Source of the DNA: Richelia intracellularis HH01
GTDB lineage: Bacteria > Cyanobacteriota > Cyanobacteriia > Cyanobacteriales > Nostocaceae
Length of the DNA: 64,000 nt
NCBI RefSeq assembly: GCF_000350105.1
Contig: NZ_CAIY01000027.1
Span: 248,001-312,000, forward strand
Direction of reading: 5' to 3'
Below are positions 56,773-64,000 of this stretch, piece by piece (the first letter of the stretch is position 1; every line of letters starts with the position of its first letter). The translations under genes and the position numbers were made by a program. The notes below the pieces were generated by a model, which was given only the letters and a program-made list of their open reading frames with translations, made no database searches and was not told where the DNA came from.

Positions 56773-57480
56773 ATGTCATATAGAACAGGTCATCTATATG
56801 GTTTAGGCATTGGTCCTGGAGATCCGGAACTACTTACCCTTAAGGCGCTGCGTATACTAAAATCTGTTCCGGTTATCGCCTACCCGATTTCAGCAGAAAA
56901 ACGATCCCTAGCTTATTCAATTGTAGAACAATACTTAAGGGGCAATCAAATTGAAGTACCCATACTATTACCTTTTAAGTTGACAGAATCTTCTCAACCT
57001 TATTATGACAAAGCCGCAAATAAACTTGTGGCTTACTTATCTCAAGGCAAAAGTGTGGCCATTCTGTGTGAGGGAAATCCATTTTTTTTCGGGACTTTCA
57101 TCTATTTATATATTAGGCTGGCAGATAAATTTCCCACAACTGTAGTGCCGGGAGTTTCTTCTATAATGGCGAGTGCATCAGCATTGGGTATACCTTTGTC
57201 TTGTAGCAATGACATATTTTTGGTGTTATCAGCAATTCTACCACCGGAAGTTCTGGCATCCAGATTAGCATTAGCAGATGCAGCAGTGATTATCAAAATA
57301 GGTAGACACTTTTGTAAGGTATGTAATGTATTGCAGCAATTGAGATTAATGGAAAAGGCAAAATTCATTGAATATGCCACAATGTCCAGTCAAAAGATAA
57401 TACCCATAAAAGAAGTAAACCCTGATAATGTTCCCTACTTCTCAATGATTTTAATACCTAGCCATACTGTTTTTAGTTGA
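56773..57480 (+). CDS. cbiL: Precorrin-2 C20-methyltransferase
   Basis: A 235-residue SAM-dependent tetrapyrrole methylase (CobI/CbiL) that methylates C20 of (cobalt-)precorrin-2, the entry step to the corrin branch. Landmarks: GLGIGPGDPELLTLKALRILKSVPVIAYP, SIVEQYLRGN, LCEGNPFFFGTFIYLY and VVPGVSSIMASASALGIPL. The ATG follows the cbiC stop codon directly (0-bp gap), pointing to translational coupling. The gene is on the short side of the family, and its C-terminus ends FSMILIPSHTVFS. CbiH/CobJ, which follows cobI in relatives, is not found downstream; argS on the other strand comes next. Confidence 0.93.
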   Translation: MSYRTGHLYGLGIGPGDPELLTLKALRILKSVPVIAYPISAEKRSLAYSIVEQYLRGNQIEVPILLPFKLTESSQPYYDKAANKLVAYLSQGKSVAILCEGNPFFFGTFIYLYIRLADKFPTTVVPGVSSIMASASALGIPLSCSNDIFLVLSAILPPEVLASRLALADAAVIIKIGRHFCKVCNVLQQLRLMEKAKFIEYATMSSQKIIPIKEVNPDNVPYFSMILIPSHTVFS

Positions 57481-57697
57481 ATGATAATAATATAGTTATA
57501 TTTGCTAAGGATTGATTTCGAGCCATATGATTATTCATAGTTTGGAAGCATGTTGTCGTTGTTTGAGGAGATATTTAAAATATTTAACCGTTGAGCAAAA
57601 TTATTATCCAACTAGATGTCACTATATGTTATAGCATTTCATTTAGTATCATCTAATATGTTTATCAGTATTTTCAACTTCTTGTTTAGATTTTATT

Positions 57698-59452
57698 CTA
57701 CATCCTTTCCAAAACAGGAATACCTAGCAAAGACAATCCTAACTTTAACACCCGTGCAGTAACATCACACAACGCCAACCGAGAATTGCGTATGGTTGCT
57801 TCTGATTTCAATACTGGACAATTCTCATAGAATTTATTGAATTTATCGCTTAGTTGATACAAATAATCACATAAACGATGGGGTAATAATTCTGTTTCCA
57901 CTACATTAATAACCTCACCTAGCTGTAATAAATGCTTTGCCAGAGCTAATTCTAAGTCCTCCTTCAATATGATTTTAGTATCTCCCAACTGAGTGAAATT
58001 AATCTTGCCAGAACGGGCAATTCCTCGGATTCGTACATATGCATAAAGCATATAAGGAGCAGTATTTCCCTTTAGGGAAAGCATATTGTCAAAACTAAAC
58101 TTATAACTGCTAGTTCGGTTTTGGCTTAAATCTGCATACTTCACTGCACTTATACCTACTACTAGGGAGACATTAATTACAAATTCCGCACTTTCTTCCC
58201 TCTGTTCTTCTTTTAGTCTGGCATCCAAGTCTTCCCGAGCATGATTTACAGCCTCATCAATTAAATCCCGCAACCTCACTGTATCACCAGAACGGGTTTT
58301 AAGCTTTTTGCCGTCTTTTCCTAATACCAAACCAAAGGGAACATGAACTAACTCTACATCATCAGGAACCCATCCTGCTCTACGTGCTACCTGAAATACC
58401 CCGGCAAAATGATTTGCCTGTCCTGAGTCTGTAACATAAATAATACGTTTAGCTTTATCTAATTGAATGCGGTAACGCACAGCAGCTAGATCAGTAGTTG
58501 CATAGTTATAACCACCATCAGATTTCTGAATAATTAATGGCAAAGGTTCCCCCTGCCGATTAGTAAAACCTTCTAAAAAGACAACATTTGCTCCTTGGTT
58601 TAATTCTAATAACTGAGACGCTTCCAAATCTAATACTACCGCTGGCAGAAATGAATTATAGAAGGATTCTCCTCTTTCTTGAAGTTGAATATCTAGTAAA
58701 TTATAAATAACTTTAAACTCCTGACGAGACTGCTCGCAAAGTAATTTCCAAGCATGATTTGTATTTTTTTCTCCTGCTTGTAACTTTAATACTTCATGGC
58801 GTGCTGATTTCTGGAAGTCTTCGTCAGTATCAAAACGCTGTTTGGCTTTTTTATAAAAAGATACTAAATCGCCTATATCTAATGCATTTTCAGTAGTGAG
58901 GGCTTCTGGATATTTTTCCCTTAAATAGGTAATTAACATACCAAATTGTGTACCCCAATCACCTACATGGTTTAGCCTTAAGACATTATGACCACGAAAT
59001 TCTAAAACCCTAGCAATACAATCGCCAATTATAGTTGAACGCAAATGTCCGACATGCATTTCCTTAGCTATATTGGGACTAGAAAAATCTACTATTTCCA
59101 ATTGAGGTTTATTTGTTAGGGGAACCCCCAAACGAGAATCAGCTTGCATAATATTAATTTGCTGTTCTACATATGCTGTTTTCAAGCGCAAATTAATAAA
59201 ACCAGAACCAGCTATTTCTGGTGATTCACAGATATCAGATACATTTAGGCTTTCTATAATAGCAGTAGCAATCGCCCTTGGTTGTTGCCCAATTTTTTTT
59301 GCCAGTGATAAGGAAATATTGGACTGATAATCGCCAAATTTTGGGTTACTAGCAGCAACCAAAATTGGATCAATGCCATCATAGTCTTGACCAAAAGCCG
59401 CAGCTAAAGCCTGTTGAAATTTATCCTGTAATATTGATTGTGTGGGGTTCAT
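57698..59452 (-). CDS. argS: Arginyl-tRNA synthetase
   Basis: A 584-residue class I aminoacyl-tRNA synthetase that charges tRNA-Arg. The N-terminal Add1 domain is followed by the catalytic core with HVGH in [14 protein letters not shown] (the HIGH motif) and the diverged KMSKS equivalent in [18 protein letters not shown]. The C-terminal anticodon-binding domain (from about 460) ends [12 protein letters not shown], the usual family terminus. The start is set at ATG 59452 ([16 protein letters not shown]); an ATG 15 bp upstream would add MLILY. It is cytoplasmic and essential. Confidence 0.96.
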   Translation of the reverse strand: MNPTQSILQDKFQQALAAAFGQDYDGIDPILVAASNPKFGDYQSNISLSLAKKIGQQPRAIATAIIESLNVSDICESPEIAGSGFINLRLKTAYVEQQINIMQADSRLGVPLTNKPQLEIVDFSSPNIAKEMHVGHLRSTIIGDCIARVLEFRGHNVLRLNHVGDWGTQFGMLITYLREKYPEALTTENALDIGDLVSFYKKAKQRFDTDEDFQKSARHEVLKLQAGEKNTNHAWKLLCEQSRQEFKVIYNLLDIQLQERGESFYNSFLPAVVLDLEASQLLELNQGANVVFLEGFTNRQGEPLPLIIQKSDGGYNYATTDLAAVRYRIQLDKAKRIIYVTDSGQANHFAGVFQVARRAGWVPDDVELVHVPFGLVLGKDGKKLKTRSGDTVRLRDLIDEAVNHAREDLDARLKEEQREESAEFVINVSLVVGISAVKYADLSQNRTSSYKFSFDNMLSLKGNTAPYMLYAYVRIRGIARSGKINFTQLGDTKIILKEDLELALAKHLLQLGEVINVVETELLPHRLCDYLYQLSDKFNKFYENCPVLKSEATIRNSRLALCDVTARVLKLGLSLLGIPVLERM

Positions 59453-59651
59453 ATATAAAATTAGCAACTGCTAGATAGAGAGAGAAATCATTATGTCTGT
59501 TGTTCCAGTCATAATCTGTAAAATTAACCTTACTACAGGATTGGAAATGATATAAAGTAACTGCAATATGACTTCATCAGCTCGTACTTTCTAGAAATTA
59601 GGACAAGACAAATTAGGTATTTAAGGCAGCAAATATAAAACCTCAAATTGC

Positions 59652-60665
59652 ATGGCAGAAAATAAAAATCAAAACAATAGTAAATCTATTCCCTCCGGCT
59701 TCATCATCCGTATTGTCAAACTTATCTGGACAACCATATGGCAAATTATGATGTCTAACCTTGCACCCCGAAGCGAATCGGGAAAATACATTCGTCCCAC
59801 AACACAGTTTCATAATTTTATTGGTACAGAGCCAGACAATCCATATACACCAGCACCTGGGCGTTACGATCTTTACGTTGGATTTGCATGTCCTTGGGCA
59901 CACCGGACTTTAGTTGTAAGGTCACTTAAGGGTTTACAAGATGTAATCTCTATTATTATTTGTTCTCCCCTAGGGGATAAAGGAATATGGGTAATGAATC
60001 AAGAATCAGAAGGTTGTCGGACCCTCCCAGAACTTTATAGTTTATCAAAACCTGGATATAGAGGGCGTTGCACGGTCCCAGTTTTGTGGGATAGGCAAAC
60101 CCATACGATTGTTAATAATGAAAGTGCAGAAATAATTGTTATTTTAAATTCCCAATTCAATAAATTTGCTGCCAATCCCAAATTAGATTTGTACCCGGAA
60201 GAACTCAGATATGAAATAAATATATGGAATAAGACAATATACAGTGCAGTGAATAATGGGGTATATAATTGTGGTTTTGCTCAAACTCAGTCGTCTTACG
60301 ATAAAGCTTGTCAGGATTTATTTGCAGTATTAGATAAAATTGATGCAGTTTTAGAGAATAATCAATATCTCTGCGGAGAAAAATTAACTTTGGCAGATGT
60401 GCGTTTGTTTACTACCTTGTTTCGTTTTGATATGGTTTATTATGGCTTATTCAAATGTAACCGTCGCCGTATTCAAGATTACAAAAATTTGAGTGTTTAC
60501 CTGCGGGATTTATACCAATTACCTGGAGTAGCCAATACCTGTGATTTAGAAAGTATCAAGCGGGACTATTACGGCAATTTATTTCCACTCAACCCTGGTG
60601 GAATTATTCCCTCTGGACCAGATATTAAGTATTATTGGAAATCTCATGAATGGGGTATGGAGTGA
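59652..60665 (+). CDS. Glutathione S-transferase family protein (glutathionyl-hydroquinone reductase-like)
   Basis: A 337-residue omega-like/xi-class GST. The catalytic motif is Cys80-Pro-Trp-Ala-His-Arg (FACPWAHRTLVVRSLKGL), characteristic of glutathionyl-hydroquinone reductases such as YqjG and ECM4, which release glutathione from conjugated hydroquinones. The second half carries the all-helical GST domain (YDKACQDLFAVLDKIDAVL, QYLCGEKLTLADVRLFTTLFRFD). The sequence PVLWD-x-NNESAEII, binding the gamma-Glu of glutathione, is present. It differs from typical family members by a longer, partly hydrophobic N-terminal part (IIRIVKLIWTTIWQIMMSN). It is divergent from argS and followed by uvrA. 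Confidence 0.9.
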   Translation: MAENKNQNNSKSIPSGFIIRIVKLIWTTIWQIMMSNLAPRSESGKYIRPTTQFHNFIGTEPDNPYTPAPGRYDLYVGFACPWAHRTLVVRSLKGLQDVISIIICSPLGDKGIWVMNQESEGCRTLPELYSLSKPGYRGRCTVPVLWDRQTHTIVNNESAEIIVILNSQFNKFAANPKLDLYPEELRYEINIWNKTIYSAVNNGVYNCGFAQTQSSYDKACQDLFAVLDKIDAVLENNQYLCGEKLTLADVRLFTTLFRFDMVYYGLFKCNRRRIQDYKNLSVYLRDLYQLPGVANTCDLESIKRDYYGNLFPLNPGGIIPSGPDIKYYWKSHEWGME

Positions 60666-60809
60666 ATAGACAATATTGTGTGTTCACGCAAATTGGAAAA
60701 TTGCCCACATGAAAGTAATTCTCTAATTAGATCAATGCAGCTATTCTAGATAAAACAGGAATGCTGTACCATTAAGAATTATTTCCTGCTCCCATTTAGC
60801 TTTGTCAAT

Positions 60810-63686
60810 ATGTCAGAACCCAAGCTAGTCTCACCCTTCAGTAAAGACATATCTCACTTCCACGACAATCAAAATAAGATTTGTATTCGGGGAGCGAGGC
60901 AGCATAATCTTAAGAATATTGATTTAGAATTACCTCGTGATAACTTGATTGTATTTACTGGAGTGTCTGGTTCCGGTAAGTCTTCTCTTGCATTTGACAC
61001 GATTTTTGCAGAAGGGCAACGGCGCTATGTAGAATCATTGAGTGCCTATGCAAGACAGTTTTTAGGACAAATGGATAAACCAGATGTAGAGGCCATTGAG
61101 GGTTTAAGTCCTGCAATTTCTATTGATCAGAAGTCCACTTCCCATAACCCCCGTTCCACAGTAGGTACAGTAACGGAAGTTTATGACTATTTGCGTTTAT
61201 TATTTGGACGTGCAGGGGAACCACATTGTCCCATATGTGATCACCCTATTACACCTCAAACTATTGATCAAATGTGTGATCGTATTTTGGACTTACCGGA
61301 TAATACCCGGTTTCAAATTCTTGCACCAGTAGTAAGAGGAAAGAAGGGAACTCATAAAAAATTATTGTCTAGTTTATCTTCTCAAGGTTTTGTCAGAGTA
61401 CGTATTGATGGAGAAATACGGGAATTATCTGATTCCATTAAACTGGATAAAAATGTTAAACACTCTATTGAAGTAGTAATTGACCGGTTGGTTAAAAAAG
61501 ATGGGATTCAGGAGCGGTTGGTAGATTCTCTTACCACCTGTTTAAAGCAATCAGGTGGTATTGCTTTGATTGATTTTGTCACTGGTAATAAGGATAAAGA
61601 GGCACACCCAGAGTTGGTATTTTCGGAGAATTTTGCCTGTCCTGAACATGGGGCAGTAATGGAAGAATTATCACCACGATTATTTTCTTTCAATTCTCCC
61701 TATGGTGCCTGCCAAAATTGTCATGGTATTGGTTTGTTACGTAGATTTTCTCCGGAATTAGTCATACCAGATCCAGACTTACCTGTATATGCTTCAATTG
61801 CTCCTTGGTCAGAAAAAGAAAACACCTACTACTTAGAGTTATTTTATGCCTTGGGTCAAACTTATAAATTTGAGTTACAGACGCAGTGGAAGCATTTAAC
61901 TCCTGAGCAGAAACAAGTTATTTTATATGGCGAAAATGATACTCCAAAAGAGGGAAAACAATTATTCAAAGGGGTATTACCAATACTACAAAAGCAATAC
62001 GATTCTGGTTCGGAGTTGATTAGGCAAAAACTGGAACAATATCTAATCGATCAACCTTGCCCAGCATGTCATGGCAAACGTTTAAAACCAGAAGCTTTAG
62101 CAGTAAGGGTAGGAAAACATAGAATTTCAGATTTGACAGGGGTACCCATTCGGGATTGTCAAAAAATGATTAATAATTTGGAACTTAGTCCCCGGCAAAT
62201 GCAGATTGCCGATTTGATATTAAGAGAAATTGGTGCCCGTTTGCAATTTCTCCTAGATGTTGGTTTAGACTACCTGACTTTAGGCCGTCCAGCAATGACC
62301 CTTTCTGGGGGAGAAGCCCAGCGCATTCGTTTAGCTACCCAAATTGGTTCTGGTTTAACAGGGGTATTGTATGTGTTAGATGAGCCCAGCATCGGTTTGC
62401 ATCAACGAGATAATGGAAAATTATTGCAAACTCTCACTAGGTTGAAAAACTTAGGTAATACCTTAATTGTGGTAGAGCATGATGAAGAAACTATCCGTGC
62501 TGCTGATTATATAGTAGATATTGGCCCACGTGCAGGAGTATATGGGGGAAATGTTGTGGCTGCAGGAAATATACAGACATTACTAAGAGCAGAAAATTCC
62601 CTGACAGGTGCTTATCTTTCTGGACGTAGGATGATAACTACTCCTACTCATAGGAGAGAAGGAAATGGCATTAATTTAATTATTGAAAATGCTCATCGTA
62701 ACAACCTAAAAAATATTAATGTCAGTATTCCCTTAGGTAAATTTGTTACCGTTACTGGAGTATCTGGCTCAGGTAAGTCTACATTAATTAATGAGCTACT
62801 CTACCCAGCTTTACAACACCACTTACTGAAAAGAATTCCCTCACCTAAAGAAGTTGATCGCATTCAAGGATTAGGCGCAGTGGACAAAGCAATCGTAATA
62901 GATCAATCTCCTATTGGTAGAACTCCACGTTCTAATCCTGCAACTTACACAGGAGTATTTGAGGCGATAAGGGAAGTTTTTGCCCAAACCATAGAAGCAA
63001 AAGCGCGAGGTTATAAGCAAGGGCAGTTTTCCTTTAATGTTAAAGGTGGACGTTGTGAAGCCTGTAGTGGTCAGGGGGTGAATATAATTGAGATGAATTT
63101 CCTGCCCAATATTTATATTCAGTGCGAGGTCTGTAAGGGTGCTAGATATAACCGGGAAACTTTACAAGTTAAATATAAGGGTAAATCTATTGCTGATGTA
63201 CTACATATGACAGTGGAAGAGGCTTTAGAATTTTGCAAAAATATCCCTAAAGCGGTGAAAAAACTACAAACTCTAGTTGATGTCGGTTTAGGTTATGTTG
63301 AGTTAGGACAACCAGCAACCCTTCTATCCGGTGGTGAGGCACAGCGGGTAAAACTAGCCACGGAATTATCCCGTCGTGCGACAGGAAAGACCCTATATTT
63401 AATTGATGAACCTACCACCGGATTATCATTTTACGATACACATAAACTATTAGATATTTTGCAGAAACTAGTTGATAAGGGTAACTCTATTTTGGTAATT
63501 GAACACAATTTAGATGTTATTCGTTGTGCTGACTGGATAATTGATTTGGGGCCTGAAGGTGGAGACAGAGGAGGTAAAGTAGTAGCTGTGGGTACACCAG
63601 AAGAGGTGGCTGCACATCCTCAATCTTATACAGGTAAGTACTTAAAACAAATATTACAGCAATATTCAGCAGGTAAAAGAGGTTAG
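60810..63686 (+). CDS. uvrA: UvrABC system protein A
   Basis: A 958-residue damage-recognition ATPase of nucleotide excision repair. It has two ABC modules: Walker A GVSGSGKSS at 51-59 and GVSGSGKST at about 650-658, each with its LSGGEAQR signature and DEP Walker B (YVLDEPSIGLHQRD and YLIDEPTTGLSFYD). Zinc-finger cysteines are seen in CPICDHP and CQNCHGIG, in CPACHGKRLKPEAL, and in CEACSGQG with CEVCKGARY. The length is normal, so the gene is intact. UvrA dimers scan DNA with UvrB in the cytoplasm. uvrB is not in this window. ATG 60810 is 144 bp after the GST-family gene. Confidence 0.97.
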   Translation: MSEPKLVSPFSKDISHFHDNQNKICIRGARQHNLKNIDLELPRDNLIVFTGVSGSGKSSLAFDTIFAEGQRRYVESLSAYARQFLGQMDKPDVEAIEGLSPAISIDQKSTSHNPRSTVGTVTEVYDYLRLLFGRAGEPHCPICDHPITPQTIDQMCDRILDLPDNTRFQILAPVVRGKKGTHKKLLSSLSSQGFVRVRIDGEIRELSDSIKLDKNVKHSIEVVIDRLVKKDGIQERLVDSLTTCLKQSGGIALIDFVTGNKDKEAHPELVFSENFACPEHGAVMEELSPRLFSFNSPYGACQNCHGIGLLRRFSPELVIPDPDLPVYASIAPWSEKENTYYLELFYALGQTYKFELQTQWKHLTPEQKQVILYGENDTPKEGKQLFKGVLPILQKQYDSGSELIRQKLEQYLIDQPCPACHGKRLKPEALAVRVGKHRISDLTGVPIRDCQKMINNLELSPRQMQIADLILREIGARLQFLLDVGLDYLTLGRPAMTLSGGEAQRIRLATQIGSGLTGVLYVLDEPSIGLHQRDNGKLLQTLTRLKNLGNTLIVVEHDEETIRAADYIVDIGPRAGVYGGNVVAAGNIQTLLRAENSLTGAYLSGRRMITTPTHRREGNGINLIIENAHRNNLKNINVSIPLGKFVTVTGVSGSGKSTLINELLYPALQHHLLKRIPSPKEVDRIQGLGAVDKAIVIDQSPIGRTPRSNPATYTGVFEAIREVFAQTIEAKARGYKQGQFSFNVKGGRCEACSGQGVNIIEMNFLPNIYIQCEVCKGARYNRETLQVKYKGKSIADVLHMTVEEALEFCKNIPKAVKKLQTLVDVGLGYVELGQPATLLSGGEAQRVKLATELSRRATGKTLYLIDEPTTGLSFYDTHKLLDILQKLVDKGNSILVIEHNLDVIRCADWIIDLGPEGGDRGGKVVAVGTPEEVAAHPQSYTGKYLKQILQQYSAGKRG

Positions 63687-64000
63687 ATATTTTTCTAATC
63701 TGCCCACACAAAATAGGGAATAGTATCTCAGTGAATGAAATAATAAAAGAACTTTATTTCCTCTTGTCAATTAGTAAGTAAATAGCCCATTACAAAATTT
63801 GTAAAAATTACGAGTAACTTACTTAGTGTAAAGCCACTACAAATAATTAGGCAAGATACCAAATATTAACTTTTAGGCTTTAGGGATTAGAGAAGAAAAA
63901 CCTGTAAAGTAATTAGACCATAAAAGCATATGAAAGCTTCCTATGTAGTCGATTACAGCAGAGAAATAGTACATTCTAGCCTCTTAAACTTATGTCTTAT
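63687..64000. other. Gene-free stretch at window end
   Basis: About 310 bp after uvrA with no supported frame; the window ends in A+T-rich DNA. Confidence 0.5.

Noticed and set aside
1-64000. CRISPR arrays, insertion sequences, prophage or toxin-antitoxin modules
   Set aside because: No regularly spaced repeats, transposase or integrase motifs, structural phage genes or toxin pairs were found.

Overview
This looks like chromosomal DNA of a filamentous, probably heterocyst-forming (Nostocales) cyanobacterium. The phototroph markers are a CpcT phycobilin lyase, PAM68, a PspA/Vipp1 pair, an MntC-type manganese transporter, cyanobacterial DUF families (DUF3181, DUF1517) and an N-II/Bgt-type amino-acid ABC ATPase. 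The DNA is strongly A+T-rich. By summing the genes called here, only about 39 of 64 kb (roughly 60 %) is coding, and many spacers are 0.6-3 kb long. That combination recalls genome-eroding symbiotic Nostocales such as Richelia or Nostoc azollae; the assignment is inferred from protein likeness and layout, not from a search.

Layout. 0.4-4.8 kb: alpha/beta hydrolase, MFS exporter, tRNA-Arg, two small cyanobacterial proteins, tRNA-Pro. 6.0-8.9 kb: mntCAB manganese ABC transporter. 9.5-13.7 kb: tRNA-Ser, 2Fe-2S ferredoxin, a nuclease-fold lipoprotein with altered active site, inositol-phosphatase family enzyme, hisZ, a bacterial-type ferredoxin. 14.5-19.2 kb: purB, rpsO-PAM68, DAHP synthase. 19.5-28.7 kb: lipoprotein, DUF1517, coiled-coil protein, DciA-like protein, SPOR-like membrane protein, tandem pspA/vipp1. 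29.6-37 kb: small membrane protein, pgeF, birA, ribE, BFN nuclease, Fe-S aldo/keto reductase, dCMP deaminase. 37-40 kb: a 3-kb gene desert. 40-50.7 kb: cpcT, ribonuclease D, CAP protein, bgtA-like ATPase, NAGPA-domain protein, SpoU methylase, tRNA-Leu, murA, M48 protease, tRNA-Leu. 51.5-57.5 kb: cobalamin (corrin-ring) genes cbiD, cbiJ, cobL, cbiC, cbiL. 57.7-63.7 kb: argS, glutathionyl-hydroquinone-reductase-like protein, uvrA.

Most genes are single-copy housekeeping functions, and only a few are tightly coupled (mntCAB, rpsO-PAM68, cbiC-cbiL, pspA-vipp1). I see no insertion sequence, prophage, CRISPR array or toxin-antitoxin pair. The most unusual material is in the spacers: several long perfect inverted repeats with loops of 0-3 nt, tandem duplications that copy the start-codon region of two genes (rpsO and the aldo/keto reductase), a short cysteine-containing peptide frame in a GC-richer leader before the coiled-coil gene, a pair of NtcA-type sites by the orphan bgtA-like gene, and traces that may be decayed genes. 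I did not find a clearly new multi-gene system; the findings are single-locus leads.
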